Shown here: piece after piece, positions 1 to 5,882 of the stretch
Numbering within the stretch: the first letter of the stretch is position 1
Layout: every line of letters begins with the position of its first letter
Source of the DNA: Bacteroidota bacterium
Lineage (GTDB): Bacteria; Bacteroidota; Bacteroidia; Flavobacteriales; Weeksellaceae
Assembly (NCBI GenBank): GCA_023422635.1
Contig: JAFAGO010000009.1
Span: forward strand, 1 to 10,842
Direction: 5' to 3'
DNA length: 10,842 nt
Notes under the pieces: generated by a model
Databases searched by the model: none
Told to the model about the DNA's origin: nothing
Seen by the model: the letters and a program-made list of their open reading frames with translations, nothing else
Position numbers and translations under genes: made by a program

Positions 1-20
1 CCCCCTCTTTATCGGGACTG

Positions 21-51
21 CAAATGTAAGAACTTATCACCAATATCCAAA
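21..51 (-). promoter_or_regulatory. Bacteroidota-type promoter pointing out of the window
   Basis: Read on the minus strand, a TTTG element (51-48) is followed by 19 bases and then TACATTTG (28-21), which matches the Bacteroidota -33/-7 consensus TTTG-N19/20-TAnnTTTG. Transcription would begin roughly 5-8 bases further left and leave the window within about 15 bases. The match is as good as that of the tRNA promoter in this window, so a gene or stable RNA beginning just left of position 1 is likely. What it drives cannot be seen. Confidence 0.55.
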
Positions 52-282
52 CTTTTTACATAATTATATCTAACTAATCCCTCAACCAACTGAATGTGAA
101 CTACAAAAGTTTGCAGGGGAAAAGGCAATGATTGATTTATATGGTAATTGACATCTCTGGAAAGAATTAAACCTCACAACTTCATTTGAGCAAGTGAATT
201 ACTCTTATAATATAAGACAGCACTGTAACAAAGTGCAGAAGCGATAAATCTCTTATCCAATATTTTTGCCTAGTCCACAAGT

Positions 283-310
283 TTTGTTCTTGATCCTTTG
301 TTCTTGATCC
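283..310. repeat. Perfect 14-bp tandem duplication
   Basis: The unit TTTGTTCTTGATCC occurs twice head to tail (283-296 and 297-310) with no mismatch. It lies between the gene-free region and the tRNA terminator. Perfect identity suggests a recent slippage duplication. Two copies are too few to call it a functional array. Confidence 0.85.
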
Positions 311-335
311 CCTAATCCTTTAAAATAGGTACAAC

Positions 336-364
336 AAAAAAAGTCTACTGTTTCCAGTAGACTT
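336..364 (-). terminator. Intrinsic terminator of tRNA-Ser
   Basis: Positions 341-350 and 355-364 are perfect 10-bp inverted arms (AAGTCTACTG / CAGTAGACTT) around a 4-base loop. Read leftward, the loop is GAAA (a GNRA-type tetraloop) and the stem runs into a seven-T tract (342-336). It sits 11 bases after the 3' end of the tRNA, as expected for a terminator of that transcript. Read rightward, only four Ts follow, so rightward termination would be weaker. Confidence 0.88.
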
Positions 365-375
365 TTGTAATTGAG

Positions 376-460
376 CGGAGGAACAGGGATTCGAACCCCG
401 GGACCTGTTACAGTCAACAGTTTTCAAGACTGCCGCAATCGACCACTCTGCCATTCCTCC
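376..460 (-). tRNA. tRNA-Ser (anticodon UGA)
   Basis: This 85-nt class II tRNA reads leftward from GGAGGAATGG. The acceptor stem pairs GGAGGAA (460-454) with TTCCTCC (383-377), and the discriminator base is G (376), as usual for serine tRNAs. The anticodon loop CTTGAAA carries TGA at 426-424, reading UCA and other UCN codons. A variable arm follows, and the T-loop contains GGTTCGAATCC. No CCA is encoded after the discriminator (CTC instead), so CCA must be added by nucleotidyltransferase. The gene has its own promoter (490-521) and terminator (336-364). Confidence 0.97.
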
Positions 461-489
461 AGTAAAATGATTTCTCATTTTCAGTGGTG

Positions 490-521
490 CAAATATAGAA
501 TCATTTTCTTACTTGTGCAAA
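490..521 (-). promoter_or_regulatory. Promoter of tRNA-Ser, Bacteroidota type
   Basis: On the minus strand the TTTG element at 521-518 is followed by exactly 20 bases and then TATATTTG (497-490), a full match to the TTTG-N19/20-TAnnTTTG promoter consensus known for Bacteroidota. The -7 box ends about 30 bases before the tRNA 5' end, leaving a short leader to be removed by RNase P. It lies between the crcB stop codon and the tRNA, so the tRNA does not depend on crcB readthrough. Confidence 0.8.
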
Positions 522-567
522 TATTTTTTTCAATTTTATTTTAACGTTCTAATTATCAACACGAAAA

Positions 568-933
568 TTATTTATTAAGTGCTTGAAAGCCTAAGAACAC
601 CGCCAATACCCCGATTAAAACACTTAAGATAACATATAAAAACATCATAGCATAGTGACCATTCTGAAACAATGAGTAATTCTCAACTGAAAATGTTGAA
701 AACGTGGTATATCCGCCGCAAAACCCAGTGATGAGCAAGAATTTAAGTGTACTGTCAACTTTTAAGAAATAAGCAGAAAGCAATCCTATTATAAAACATC
801 CCGTTATATTCACAACGAAAGTTCCGAATGGAAACGAATTTATATTCCAAAGTTTTTGGGTAAAATTCGAAATCAGAAAACGCGCAACACTACCAAGTCC
901 GCCGCCTACAAATACATATATAATACTTTTCAT
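568..933 (-). CDS. crcB: Fluoride ion channel CrcB/FluC
   Basis: This is a small membrane protein that exports toxic fluoride; the family forms dual-topology dimers in the inner membrane. With the chosen start it has 121 residues, normal for FluC. Visible family marks are GGGLGSVARF (10-19) in the first membrane helix, FPFGTFVVN with Asn42 in the second, and TTFSTF (76-81) with the two pore phenylalanines Phe78 and Phe81 in the broken third helix. A fourth hydrophobic helix spans about 94-118. An in-frame ATG at 960 exists but lies inside the terminator-like hairpin at 943-964, so the start at 933 is preferred. The gene follows trxB in the same direction. No fluoride riboswitch is recognisable before it. 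One copy only is seen here; some genomes use two. Confidence 0.93.
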   Translation of the reverse strand: MKSIIYVFVGGGLGSVARFLISNFTQKLWNINSFPFGTFVVNITGCFIIGLLSAYFLKVDSTLKFLLITGFCGGYTTFSTFSVENYSLFQNGHYAMMFLYVILSVLIGVLAVFLGFQALNK

Positions 934-942
934 GCTATAAAG

Positions 943-964
943 AAAAAAGCAGATATTCATCTGC
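943..964 (-). terminator. Hairpin with U-tract between trxB and crcB
   Basis: Read leftward, GCAGAT (964-959) and ATCTGC (954-949) form a perfect 6-bp stem around a GAAT loop, followed by six Ts (948-943). It begins 6 bases after the trxB stop codon and ends 9 bases before the preferred crcB start. It has the form of an intrinsic terminator for trxB, though the stem is short, so partial readthrough into crcB is plausible. No separate crcB promoter is evident between the hairpin and the crcB start. Confidence 0.65.
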
Positions 965-970
965 CTTTTA

Positions 971-1912
971 TTATTCCAATTCTGCTAGATATCGTTCCGC
1001 ATCAATTGCAGCCATACAGCCACTTCCCGCTGCTGTAATTGCTTGTCTGTAAACATGATCTTGAACATCGCCTGCCGCAAAAACACCTGGTAATTTGGTT
1101 TTTGAAGATCCTTTTTCTGTTAAGAGATATCCATTTTCATCTAAATCCAATTGACCAACAAAAAGTTCTGTATTCGGTTTGTGCCCGATGGCGATAAAAA
1201 TACCTTCTACTTCAATTTTAGATTCTTCATTCGTTTGGTTGTTGATGATTACGGCTTTTTCTACCAAATTATTTTCGCCTTCGATTCCCACTAATTCATG
1301 AAAGAATTTAACTTCGATATTGGGTGTATTTTCCACGCGATGTACCATCGCCTTTGAAGCTCGAAACTCCCCTTTTCTTACCAAAATGGTTACTTTGCTA
1401 CATAATTTCGAAAGGTACGTTGCTTCTTCAGCAGCGGTATCGCCTCCACCTACAACAATTACCTCTTTGCCTTTATAGAAGAAACCATCACAAGTTGCAC
1501 AAGCGGAAACACCGCCACCTGCATATTTTTTCTCGTCGTCAAGGCCTAAATATTTTGCGGTTGCTCCTGTAGAGATAATAACTGTTTTTGCTAAAATTTC
1601 TTTATTGCCAGCCCAAAGCTTATGTACACCTCCAACTTCGGTAGATAATTCAACTTTGGTCATCAGTTCATAATGTACTTTGGTATCGAAACGTTCGGCT
1701 TGTTTTTGAAGATCCATCATCATTTGTGGACCGGTAACGCCTTCTGGATATCCTGGGAAATTATCGACTTCCGTTGTAGTGGTAAGTTGGCCGCCTGGTT
1801 CTAAACCAGTATACAACTGCGGTTTTAGATCTGCTCTTGAGGCATAAATTGCTGCTGTAAATCCTGCAGGTCCAGAGCCTACAATCACACAATCAAGAAT
1901 GTTTTCTTCCAT
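971..1912 (-). CDS. trxB: Thioredoxin-disulfide reductase
   Basis: This cytoplasmic flavoenzyme uses NADPH to reduce thioredoxin. At 313 residues it has the normal length for the low-molecular-weight bacterial class. The FAD-binding motif GSGPAG is at 12-17, the redox-active CATC at Cys138-Cys141, and the NADPH-binding GGGDTA at 155-160, followed by VRKGEFRASK (178-187), which reads the 2'-phosphate. The second FAD motif, AAGDVQDHVYRQA, begins at 279. The start ATG at 1912 gives an N-terminus of the usual length before the first glycine motif. It is followed by a hairpin and then crcB. Upstream is the 268-bp gap carrying a palindromic repeat, in which no clear promoter box could be identified. 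Confidence 0.97.
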   Translation of the reverse strand: MEENILDCVIVGSGPAGFTAAIYASRADLKPQLYTGLEPGGQLTTTTEVDNFPGYPEGVTGPQMMMDLQKQAERFDTKVHYELMTKVELSTEVGGVHKLWAGNKEILAKTVIISTGATAKYLGLDDEKKYAGGGVSACATCDGFFYKGKEVIVVGGGDTAAEEATYLSKLCSKVTILVRKGEFRASKAMVHRVENTPNIEVKFFHELVGIEGENNLVEKAVIINNQTNEESKIEVEGIFIAIGHKPNTELFVGQLDLDENGYLLTEKGSSKTKLPGVFAAGDVQDHVYRQAITAAGSGCMAAIDAERYLAELE

Positions 1913-2054
1913 TATTGAGATTTAAAATTGATGTTTTTTTAATACTTTTTTCAAAAAGATAATGATACAAAAATCGGTATTTTATTTTATTTCTGAAACG
2001 CTATTGCGATGAATTTTGTCAATCGTACTATTTACTAAAAACGGTTTCGAATTT

Positions 2055-2132
2055 GCGACCCGGCCTGAGTGGAGCTCTTTTTATGAAGCGAAGCGCAATA
2101 AAAAAGCGGGAACGGAGGACGGAAATTGTCGC
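2055..2132. repeat. Palindromic intergenic element
   Basis: The element is bounded by GCGAC (2055-2059) and its inverse GTCGC (2128-2132). Nearer the centre, CTTTTTAT (2077-2084) faces ATAAAAAAG (2099-2107) around a G/C-rich loop containing GAAGCGAAGCGC. It is noticeably richer in G and C than its surroundings. The motif AGCGAAGC recurs just outside at 2150-2157. It fills the gap between trxB and holA. It has the look of a dispersed palindromic repeat of the kind common in Chryseobacterium-type genomes (from memory, not checked), and may also end holA transcripts. Confidence 0.5.
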
Positions 2133-2180
2133 CATAAAAAGAAAAATTAAGCGAAGCTCTATTGAATTTTAACCCAAAAA

Positions 2181-3221
2181 TTACAACTTAACTTTAACTT
2201 TATCGACGTTTAAAATTTTATATACCATTTCTTTTAAAAGTTCGCTGTCTTCGGTTTGATTGACGCCTAAACCTTTACTTTTAAGATCGGTTTCTCGAAG
2301 AATGGAAATGATTCTTGTGGCGTGTTTGAGCGGATACATTCGTGCAGCAAGCGCATAATCTTTGAGGAAGAAGGGATTTACGCCCAGCTCTGCAGCTAAC
2401 GTTTGCGGTGACGCGCCTGGTAACGTGTGGTATACAATGATGTTTGAAAAATAGGTGTACAGAAAGCCAACCGACATAACCAACGGACTCGATTTTGGAT
2501 TTTTGCCCATGTAATAAACAATTTTCATGGCTTTTGCAGAATCTTTTGATCCGAGTGCTTTTTGAAGCTCGAACACATTGAATTCTTTGCTGATTCCGAT
2601 GTGTTGTTCCACCGCTTTTTCGTCGAGAATTTGTCCGTCTTTAATAACGAGCTTTAGTTTATTGATTTCGTTGGCGATTCGCGCAAGATCTGTTCCAAGA
2701 TATTCTGCAAGTAAATTGGGAATTACCGCGTTGGATTTAATATTGGCTTTTTGAAGTTCGGAGGTGATGAATTTTGGAACTTCATAATCCCTCAATTTAT
2801 CGCTCTGATAGATATAATTTTTCTTTTTAAGAAGATCGTTAAGCTTCCGTTTTTTACCATCCAGTTTTTTATTTTTATGCGCAAAAACCAAAATGGTGGA
2901 TTCTACAGGATTCTCGATATATGCGATTAATGCTTTTTGTTCAGCATCATCCATCCGTAAATCCTGAGCTTCTTTCACAATGATTAACATTTTATCGCCC
3001 ATCATCGGGAATTGCCTTGCAGAAGCCAAAATATCAAGATAGTTGGAATCTTTACCGTATACTACAACTTGGTTAAATGCTTTTTCATCTTCTGACAAAA
3101 CTTCGGTTTCAAAGGCTTTTACCACAACATCAATATAATAAGATTCTTCACCATGAAGAAAATAAAGTGGTAAAAGTTCTTTATTTTTAATATTTTTGAG
3201 AAGTAAATCTAAATCTTTCAT
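2181..3221 (-). CDS. holA: DNA polymerase III subunit delta
   Basis: The delta subunit of the clamp loader opens the sliding clamp so that it can be placed on DNA. The 346-residue length fits the family. The N-terminus carries LYFLHGEESYYID (19-31), the degenerate nucleotide-binding loop typical of HolA, in which the P-loop lysine is absent. FPMMGDKMLIIVKEA (71-85), GTDLARIANEINKLKL (176-191) and the C-terminal clamp-loader domain with VFELQKALGSKD (216-227) and LKSKG (313-317) are in the expected order. The start is only 8 bp from the start of the divergent gene at 3230. A possible -7 box for holA (TATCTTTG, 3293-3286 on the minus strand) lies inside that neighbour's coding region. No gene partner on the same strand adjoins it. 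Confidence 0.93.
   Translation of the reverse strand: MKDLDLLLKNIKNKELLPLYFLHGEESYYIDVVVKAFETEVLSEDEKAFNQVVVYGKDSNYLDILASARQFPMMGDKMLIIVKEAQDLRMDDAEQKALIAYIENPVESTILVFAHKNKKLDGKKRKLNDLLKKKNYIYQSDKLRDYEVPKFITSELQKANIKSNAVIPNLLAEYLGTDLARIANEINKLKLVIKDGQILDEKAVEQHIGISKEFNVFELQKALGSKDSAKAMKIVYYMGKNPKSSPLVMSVGFLYTYFSNIIVYHTLPGASPQTLAAELGVNPFFLKDYALAARMYPLKHATRIISILRETDLKSKGLGVNQTEDSELLKEMVYKILNVDKVKVKL
3191..3198 (+). promoter_or_regulatory. Candidate -7 box for the 3230-5019 operon
   Basis: TATTTTTG matches the TAnnTTTG consensus and lies about 32 bases before the start codon at 3230, inside the holA coding sequence. No TTTG is seen at the proper upstream distance (the region around 3167-3171 reads GTGGT), so this is a half-match only. 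Confidence 0.35.
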
Positions 3222-3229
3222 ACACGTAC

Positions 3230-3664
3230 ATGGAGCTTCCGAAATTGAATTTTCCTGAACAATTTAACTTTAAATTCAGGAAGGACAAAGATAAGTTTTT
3301 TATTTATGATGACATTCGGAAAACCTGGTTACTGCTAACGCCTGAGGAATGGGTTCGACAAAACTGGATTCACTATTTTTTAACCGTTAAAGGTTATTTT
3401 ACTTCTGCCTTAATTACAGAAAAAAAAATTGAGCTGAACGGACTTACCAAACGTATCGATTTGTTAATTACCGAGAAAACACAACCCAATATTTTGGTAG
3501 AATGCAAGGCGCCGAAAATTAAACTTACCGAAAAAACATTTGAGCAAACAGCACGATACAATTCCATTATCGGCGCAGAAAAAATTATACTCACCAATGG
3601 CCTTCATCATATTTTTGCTGTTTATGAAAATGAAAAATATACTTTTGAACCTTTTAACTTTTAA
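3230..3664 (+). CDS. Small HsdR_N-like PD-(D/E)XK protein
   Basis: This 144-residue protein resembles the N-terminal nuclease domain of type I restriction enzyme R subunits (HSDR_N_2 family), here standing alone without helicase, methylase or specificity subunits nearby. The nuclease core is visible: Asp77 in KRIDLLI, then the E-x-K pair Glu91/Lys93 in ILVECKAP, then the Gln106 motif in FEQTARYN. The N-terminal half carries the usual PEEWVRQ segment. It is therefore probably an intact metal-dependent nuclease fold, but its substrate is unknown. It is widespread as a stand-alone gene beside holA in Flavobacteriia (recalled, not checked), which speaks against a restriction role. It leads an operon with a HAD hydrolase 13 bp later and a uracil-DNA glycosylase-family gene, so a link to DNA repair or nucleotide housekeeping is a reasonable guess. 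Confidence 0.85.
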   Translation: MELPKLNFPEQFNFKFRKDKDKFFIYDDIRKTWLLLTPEEWVRQNWIHYFLTVKGYFTSALITEKKIELNGLTKRIDLLITEKTQPNILVECKAPKIKLTEKTFEQTARYNSIIGAEKIILTNGLHHIFAVYENEKYTFEPFNF

Positions 3665-3677
3665 ATAATTCCCTAAA

Positions 3678-4322
3678 ATGAATACTTCTCTAAATAAAAT
3701 TTCTGAACTACAACCTATAAAAAATATTATTTTCGATTTTGGCGGTGTGGTAATGGATTGGAACCAACGATACTTTTTTAAAAATTATTTTAATGATGAT
3801 GAAAAGATGGAGTTTTTTCTTACTCATATTGCCACCGATGAGTGGAATGCAGAGCAAGATCGCGGAAGAACATTGGAAGAAGGAACTCTTTTGTTGGTGA
3901 AAAAATTCCCAGAGTGGGAAAAGGAAATTCGGGCATTTTACGACAATTGGACAACCATGTTAAAAGGTGAAATTAAAGAAAATGTAGCCGTTTTAAGAAA
4001 ATTAGAAAATACCAGTTATCAATTGTTTGGCTTAACCAATTGGTCGCAAGAAACATTTCCTTATGCATTAGAACATTATGATTTCTTTACTATTTTCGAC
4101 GGTAAAATTGTGGTTTCGGGAACTGAAAAACTCATTAAACCAGATCCAAAAATTTGGAAAGTTTTATTAGAACGCTATCAGATTAATGCAGAAGAATCGG
4201 TGTTTATCGATGATAATGCCAAAAATATTGAAGTTGCAAAAAGTTTGGGATTTAAAACCGTGCACATTACTCCTGAAACCAACTTGGAGCAGGAACTTCA
4301 CGATTTAGGTGTTGAATTTTAA
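3678..4322 (+). CDS. HAD-family hydrolase (YihX-like)
   Basis: This 214-residue soluble protein belongs to the haloacid dehalogenase superfamily, probably as a small-molecule phosphatase. Motif I is IIFDFGGVVMDWN with nucleophile Asp20. Motif II is Thr120 in FGLTNW, motif III is Lys154 in KLIKPDP, and motif IV is VFIDDN with Asp178/Asp179. The position two after the nucleophile, usually Asp in phosphatases, is Gly22, as in the DxGxV subgroup that includes YihX (a sugar-phosphate phosphatase), so the residue is atypical for the superfamily but normal for this branch. An alpha-helical cap lies at roughly 30-100. It sits 13 bp after the HsdR_N-like gene and 10 bp before the next gene, so the three are probably co-transcribed. 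The substrate cannot be told from sequence. Confidence 0.9.
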   Translation: MNTSLNKISELQPIKNIIFDFGGVVMDWNQRYFFKNYFNDDEKMEFFLTHIATDEWNAEQDRGRTLEEGTLLLVKKFPEWEKEIRAFYDNWTTMLKGEIKENVAVLRKLENTSYQLFGLTNWSQETFPYALEHYDFFTIFDGKIVVSGTEKLIKPDPKIWKVLLERYQINAEESVFIDDNAKNIEVAKSLGFKTVHITPETNLEQELHDLGVEF

Positions 4323-4332
4323 ATCGCAAACA

Positions 4333-5019
4333 ATGAAAACTTTTGGTGAAAAAGTTGTTGAGTTCAACAGAAATCTTCACTATTCTGGTGAACTTCCCGA
4401 TGATTTTTTGGTTATTAATCCGTTTTTGGACAATCCGGAAACGCTAATAGTGATGGAGAGATTCTACCAAAAATATTACAGCGACCAAAAGAAAAGGCGT
4501 TTTATCGTAGGGATTAATCCGAGCCGTCACGGCGCCGGCGTTACAGGAGTTCCGTTTACAGATACGAAAAATCTTGAAAAATTTTGTGGTATTACCATGA
4601 CCAGTGCGCGAACTCATGAAGTTTCGTCGGTTTTTATGTACGCTTTAGTTAATGCTTTTGGCGGCGCTGAAAAACTCTATTCGGAATTTTACATTAATTC
4701 GCCGTTTCCGTTGGCAATTGTGAGAAAGAAGAAAAACTCTTTTGTTAACGCCAATTATTACGACGATAAAGCACTTTTTGAGGATGTTAAACCATTTATG
4801 ATTAAGACCTTGAAAAAACACATTTCTATCGGTTTAGAAACGGAAAATGTTTTTGTTTTAGGAAAGAAGAACGCTCAATTTTTAGAACGAATCAATACAG
4901 AAGAAAACCTTTTCGGAAGGTTAATTCCTTTGGATCATCCAAGATACATTCAACAGTACAAATCGAAATTTCGCGAAGATTATATTACTGAATATTTACA
5001 AAAATTTGAAGAATATTAA
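4333..5019 (+). CDS. Uracil-DNA glycosylase-family protein (SMUG2/DUF4918 type)
   Basis: The 228-residue protein matches the SMUG2-like branch of the uracil-DNA glycosylase superfamily, which removes uracil and related bases from DNA. The first active-site motif is GINPSRHGAGVTGVPFTD (60-77), where family members have GINP followed by a conserved small-residue loop. The second motif is the DHPR stretch (201-204) near the C-terminus, in the place of the DNA-intercalation loop. The ATG at 4333 was chosen: a GTG at 4309 is in frame but would overlap the HAD gene by 14 bp and add eight residues not expected in the family. It is the last gene of a rightward three-gene unit and converges on the cupin gene 24 bp away. 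Enzyme activity is inferred from the family, not shown. Confidence 0.88.
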   Translation: MKTFGEKVVEFNRNLHYSGELPDDFLVINPFLDNPETLIVMERFYQKYYSDQKKRRFIVGINPSRHGAGVTGVPFTDTKNLEKFCGITMTSARTHEVSSVFMYALVNAFGGAEKLYSEFYINSPFPLAIVRKKKNSFVNANYYDDKALFEDVKPFMIKTLKKHISIGLETENVFVLGKKNAQFLERINTEENLFGRLIPLDHPRYIQQYKSKFREDYITEYLQKFEEY

Positions 5020-5045
5020 AAAGATAGAATCGTAAAAATTATCTT
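5020..5045 (-). terminator. Weak terminator candidate between convergent genes
   Basis: Read leftward, AAGATA (5045-5040) pairs with TATCTT (5026-5021) around a 13-base loop, and the run of Ts continues past the stem. The stem is all A/T except one G-C pair at each copy and the loop is long, so it is a poor terminator. An alternative 7-bp inverted pair, GAATCGT (5027-5033) and ACGATTC (5059-5065), extends into the cupin coding end. These are the only end signals visible in the 24-bp gap. Confidence 0.25.
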
Positions 5046-5409
5046 AATTCTCATCTTCACGATTCACCAAATCCATTGAAAACGCAGGCAGGCAAATTGC
5101 AATATAGTGGCAATCTTCATCGAACGGATTGCTATAACGAACACGCGAACCCTTCTCTACCAAAATGCTTTGCCCAGCAAGTAGAACCACCGTTTCTCCA
5201 TTTATTTCGAGCTGTTTTTTGCCGCTGATTATAATGGTAAATTCATCAAAGTTGGGCGTTTGATGTGGCTCGCTCCAACCTGGTGGCGCAATCATCGACG
5301 CTACTGAAACTTCTGGATTTCCTGTTGAATTTCCCCAATGTTCAAGAATGGTTTTTCCATCATTGGTTGGCACTTTAAATGGATTTTTCTGAACTCTATA
5401 ACCACTCAT
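5044..5409 (-). CDS. Small single-domain cupin protein
   Basis: This 121-residue protein is a single cupin beta-barrel. The first cupin motif is recognisable from Gly44 to Gly63 with His49 and Glu56, and the second from Gly79 to Asn94. Of the usual three-His-one-Glu metal set only His49 and Glu56 remain: the second His is Thr51 and the motif-2 His position is Val90, so metal-dependent catalysis is doubtful and a binding or sensing role is possible. There is no signal peptide. It is the last gene of the leftward arg unit, 11 bp after the Lrp-type regulator, suggesting co-expression with it. Its function is not known; the link to arginine metabolism rests on position only. Confidence 0.75.
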   Translation of the reverse strand: MSGYRVQKNPFKVPTNDGKTILEHWGNSTGNPEVSVASMIAPPGWSEPHQTPNFDEFTIIISGKKQLEINGETVVLLAGQSILVEKGSRVRYSNPFDEDCHYIAICLPAFSMDLVNREDEN

Positions 5410-5420
5410 TTCTTTAAAAT

Positions 5421-5882
5421 TTACATTGGAATTTTAGTTTCATCTTTCACCACGGAAAGCACGATTGCGCTGTGATATTGCCCAATGTTAGGAATATTTG
5501 CCACAATATTCGTCATAAAAGCATTATAATCATTAATGTCTTTCGCGATCACTTTAATCATATAATCGTACGTTCCCGACATGCTGACCACTTCTAAAAC
5601 TTGCTCTTCATTCATTATTTTATCTTCAAACTCCAAAAGTTTTTTTTGCGATTGCTCTTTCAAAACAATATTGCAGTACGACATGATGCCAAAACCTGCG
5701 CGCTCGCGATCAACAATGGCGACATTTTTAATAATGATTCCGCGCTGTTTTAGCGACTTTATTCTTTCGTAAGTTGGCGTAAATGAAAGTCCCACTTTCT
5801 CCGCAATATCTTTCACCGCAATGGTGGAATCGTCTTGTAAAATATTTAGAATCTGATGATCTATTGAATCAAGAGGCTTCAT
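5421..5882 (-). CDS. Lrp/AsnC-family transcriptional regulator
   Basis: The 153-residue protein has the two-part build of the feast/famine regulators: an N-terminal winged helix-turn-helix starting at LDSIDHQIL (4-12) with recognition region GLSFTPTYERIKSL (31-44), then a RAM ligand-binding domain (about 66-145) with SGTYDY (102-107), the region that contacts effector amino acids in the family. Such proteins bind DNA as dimers or octamers and respond to amino acids. Its start codon lies inside the last codons of argH (14-bp overlap), so it is almost surely translated from the argH transcript. It may sense arginine or a related amino acid and control this operon, but neither the ligand nor the targets can be read from sequence. 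No typical Lrp site was identified. Confidence 0.92.
   Translation of the reverse strand: MKPLDSIDHQILNILQDDSTIAVKDIAEKVGLSFTPTYERIKSLKQRGIIIKNVAIVDRERAGFGIMSYCNIVLKEQSQKKLLEFEDKIMNEEQVLEVVSMSGTYDYMIKVIAKDINDYNAFMTNIVANIPNIGQYHSAIVLSVVKDETKIPM

Larger units (their letters stand above)
1..335. other. Gene-free AT-rich intergenic stretch
   Basis: No open reading frame with coding character is visible on either strand, and no RNA gene is recognisable. The stretch holds an outward-facing promoter at its left edge and a 14-bp tandem duplication at 283-310, both listed separately. A TAnnTTTG-like box (TATTTTTG, 261-268, + strand) has no TTTG element at the proper distance and no gene after it, so it is probably chance. 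The region separates the leftward tRNA-Ser from whatever lies left of the window. Confidence 0.6.

Noticed and set aside
934..960. N-terminal extension of crcB from the ATG at 960
   Set aside because: The ATG lies within the terminator-like hairpin and the extra nine residues precede a start that already gives the usual FluC length.
934..1000. Fluoride riboswitch before crcB
   Set aside because: The conserved fluoride aptamer pattern is not recognisable; only a simple hairpin is present and most of the upstream sequence is trxB coding.
856..1038. Rightward reading frame across the crcB-trxB junction, and other antisense frames inside trxB, argH, argE and argF'
   Set aside because: They are opposite-strand shadows of well-supported genes, with no protein-family resemblance.
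3230..3664. Remnant of a type I restriction system
   Set aside because: The small protein is complete with its active-site residues, and there is no trace of helicase, methylase or specificity subunit; it more likely is a stand-alone gene.
4309..4332. GTG start for the uracil-DNA glycosylase-family gene
   Set aside because: It would overlap the HAD gene, and the ATG at 4333 fits the family N-terminus better.
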